Positions 12,810 to 14,301 of a stretch of DNA of 14,301 nucleotides are shown here, one piece after another; position 1 is the stretch's first letter; every line of letters starts with the position of its first letter. The translations under genes and the position numbers were made by a program. Origin of the DNA: Pseudolabrys sp. (lineage in GTDB: Bacteria; Pseudomonadota; Alphaproteobacteria; Rhizobiales; Xanthobacteraceae); NCBI GenBank assembly GCA_029945495.1, contig JAQSCR010000443.1, positions 1-14,301 on the forward strand, read 5' to 3'. Under the pieces are notes generated by a model. It searched no databases, was not told the DNA's origin, and saw nothing but the letters and a program-made list of their open reading frames with translations.

Positions 12810-14201
12810 TCATTTTATTTCACTTCGCCAGCGCTTAACGAACGCCTCCAGTTCCCGGGCATAATAGTCAACGATTTCGTTGATTTGGCGCATATTTTCC
12901 GGATCATTGTTAGCCAGACCTGACGAAGCAAACGACTTCCATTGGCTTAGTGCGTGATCAAGTCGGCGAGATATATAACCGGGCACGTTATGCCGAACAG
13001 ATCGGAGACTTTGAGGATAGATCCCAGTCACCACATAGGGCCTTCGAACACTGTCGCCGTAAACCTCGCGCTGTGAAGACCATACCGCTCCGGCCAGCGG
13101 CTTTCCGTAATGTTTGTCCATTAGTTTGGCAAACACCTCGCTTGCTTCGGCTTCGGTCACGGGGAATAACGTGCCGATATATGCGCGCGCGTTTCCGTAC
13201 ATGTAGTTAGATGCGAGCCTGTGCCATGAGGCGCACGCATTATTGATTATTATCGGCGAACCATGATCGGCAATCGACTTTGGCAGAGAAATGAAATTGT
13301 GATCGTACATCTTTAACGCTGCCGACCCTCTAACGCGCTCAATGTCTTCTTTCTTGATTGGCTTGAGTTCGTCCTTTAAATTTGATCGCGTCTTCGCCAT
13401 GAAGTCGAGAACAGCCTTCCCTACATACAGCTTCGCTTTTTCTGTTGGGTCGCGCCAATCTACACCATCAAGCGATGCGAAGCTCATAAACTGCGTAACG
13501 CCGATGCGGCCTGGATCACCTGACGCAGCTAACCCAATTGCGATATCAACCACGAATGTTCGGTCGATCCCCTCTGAGTCTTTAAACTCGTACGTCCACT
13601 GATAGCCGGACACGTCGCCACAATGCGTAGCGAAAATCAAAAGGTCATACGGAAACAGCTCAACCATGTCTGTAACGTTGCGAACGGTTGCGTTTGACCC
13701 TTCATAAACCCTTGCAAATATTCCCCGTGACGGCAAAGCCTTTACAGCCGCCTGAATATCGGGGGCTTTGGTCGTACTTGGATCAACGAGTACAGCGACG
13801 CTCACCCCCCTCGTCTTAGGTTGCTCAGCAATAAATCCGTTTAGAGCCGCAAGACCCAAGTCCGGATGATTAAATAGGTGCGTGGATGGCAGCTCTGGAA
13901 ACCCGAAACCATATGGCATGCCGCCGGTGATGAACGTGATTGAGCCATTCGCAGGTATCGGAATTTCAGAGCATCTTTTCCGAAGGGCGCTCTTTAATTC
14001 GTCAAGAATTTCCGTTGGCGCCGCGCGGCGCTGCTCATAAACATTGTAGAACTGCTCAAGTATCTCATCTGCCTTGTCACGCGCCGACGAAGGCACGAGA
14101 TGAAGCCCAGCGCGCATTGCAAAGGCATAGTTTGCGGCGATAACCTGAGATAGGTCATCCTCATCCTCGCAAACTACAAGGTGCTCCGATTTAGCAGCCA
14201 C
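12810..14201 (-). CDS. CHAT-domain (caspase-like) protease protein, probably 5'-truncated
   Basis: 463 residues are readable from a GTG at 14201. The C-terminal half matches the CHAT/caspase-like fold. YDLLIFATHCGDVSG has catalytic-type His193 followed by Cys-Gly. SPIIINNACASW has catalytic-type Cys323, followed by YMYGNARAYIGTLFPVTEAEASEVFAKLMDKHYGKPLAGAV, which matches the usual CHAT ending (written here as positions 334-372). An N-terminal region (about 85-120) has ITFITGGMPYGFGFPELPSTHLF-like conserved aromatic and Gly residues (88-110). CHAT proteases cut partner proteins, often in defence or cell-death pathways. The GTG lacks a good ribosome site. The same frame stays open upstream to 14241-14246 without ATG and meets a stop inside the IS21-like end, so the true N-terminus was probably removed. 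It lies upstream of the membrane-protein gene. Confidence 0.7.
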   Translation of the reverse strand: MAAKSEHLVVCEDEDDLSQVIAANYAFAMRAGLHLVPSSARDKADEILEQFYNVYEQRRAAPTEILDELKSALRKRCSEIPIPANGSITFITGGMPYGFGFPELPSTHLFNHPDLGLAALNGFIAEQPKTRGVSVAVLVDPSTTKAPDIQAAVKALPSRGIFARVYEGSNATVRNVTDMVELFPYDLLIFATHCGDVSGYQWTYEFKDSEGIDRTFVVDIAIGLAASGDPGRIGVTQFMSFASLDGVDWRDPTEKAKLYVGKAVLDFMAKTRSNLKDELKPIKKEDIERVRGSAALKMYDHNFISLPKSIADHGSPIIINNACASWHRLASNYMYGNARAYIGTLFPVTEAEASEVFAKLMDKHYGKPLAGAVWSSQREVYGDSVRRPYVVTGIYPQSLRSVRHNVPGYISRRLDHALSQWKSFASSGLANNDPENMRQINEIVDYYARELEAFVKRWRSEIK

Positions 14202-14247
14202 ATTTTCATCAGGAGACTTCTCGGCAGAGAACGCGATGGCGCTGCGG

Positions 14248-14301
14248 TGTCAAATCGCATCCAACTCCGACCCCTTTTCGCGTCCAATTCCGACCCCCTC
14301 A
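14248..14301. mobile_element. Terminal part of an IS21-family-like element (continues beyond window)
   Basis: The end begins TGTCAAATCGC at 14248. It carries two 19-base repeats, CGCATCCAACTCCGACCCC at 14256-14274 and CGCGTCCAATTCCGACCCC at 14279-14297, with a 23-base period and two mismatches. IS21-family elements have TG...CA ends and several such internal terminal repeats that the transposase binds. The transposase genes (istA/istB) would lie outside the window, so the family is inferred from end structure. Its last bases supply an in-frame stop to the truncated CHAT frame. Confidence 0.6.

Overview
The window looks like an accessory, metal-resistance stretch from an alphaproteobacterium. 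A Bradyrhizobium/Rhodopseudomonas/Nitrobacter-type rhizobial relative is my best guess. The reasons are the GC-rich coding sequence, the Cus-type efflux genes, the DUF2933/DUF5676/isoprenylcysteine-methyltransferase cluster, and FNR/FixK-type boxes. No rRNA, tRNA or CRISPR array is visible. Family names come from recognising sequence patterns; no database search was possible.

Left arm (about 1-2953, minus strand): an operon reading leftwards off the window. It starts at an FNR/FixK-like box (2940-2953), then a small exported Cys-rich protein ending in an FRPPRT tail (2880-2437). Next come a secreted peptidoglycan-binding-domain protein with a Met/Gln-rich, internally duplicated tail, a His-rich DUF2933 membrane protein, an ICMT-like integral membrane methyltransferase, a DUF5676 membrane protein, and the signal peptide of one more exported protein cut by the window edge.

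Middle (3073-4239): a small multi-pass membrane protein (minus) lies head to head with a DsbA-family thioredoxin-fold gene (plus), which is broken by a one-base frameshift.

Right-going operon (4278-9791, plus): an identical FNR/FixK-like box is followed by a second Cys-rich small protein with the same FRPPRT tail, a periplasmic YtkA/FixH-like protein, CusB (adaptor) and CusA (RND Cu/Ag pump). No outer-membrane CusC is present. A DMT exporter with a very His-rich tail follows. The two operons share a head module: the same 14-base box plus a paralogous short ORF. These ORFs resemble the copper-sensing upstream ORFs (DUF2946/CruR, CopL-like) in which a Cys motif senses copper and a C-terminal Pro-rich motif controls ribosome arrest. 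If that holds, one anaerobic/microaerobic plus copper-responsive scheme controls both halves of the metal defence.

Right end (10962-14301): a more patchwork region. It holds an amidohydrolase C-terminal remnant abutting a 190-bp, centre-symmetric element with 11-bp terminal inverted repeats. After a gene-poor gap come two minus-strand genes: a CHAT (caspase-like) protease-domain protein and a downstream single-span membrane protein of unknown family. The CHAT reading frame runs open, without an ATG, to the end of what looks like an IS21-family element at 14248, so its N-terminus is probably lost. The CHAT/membrane pair is the candidate for an undescribed, possibly defence-related, system.
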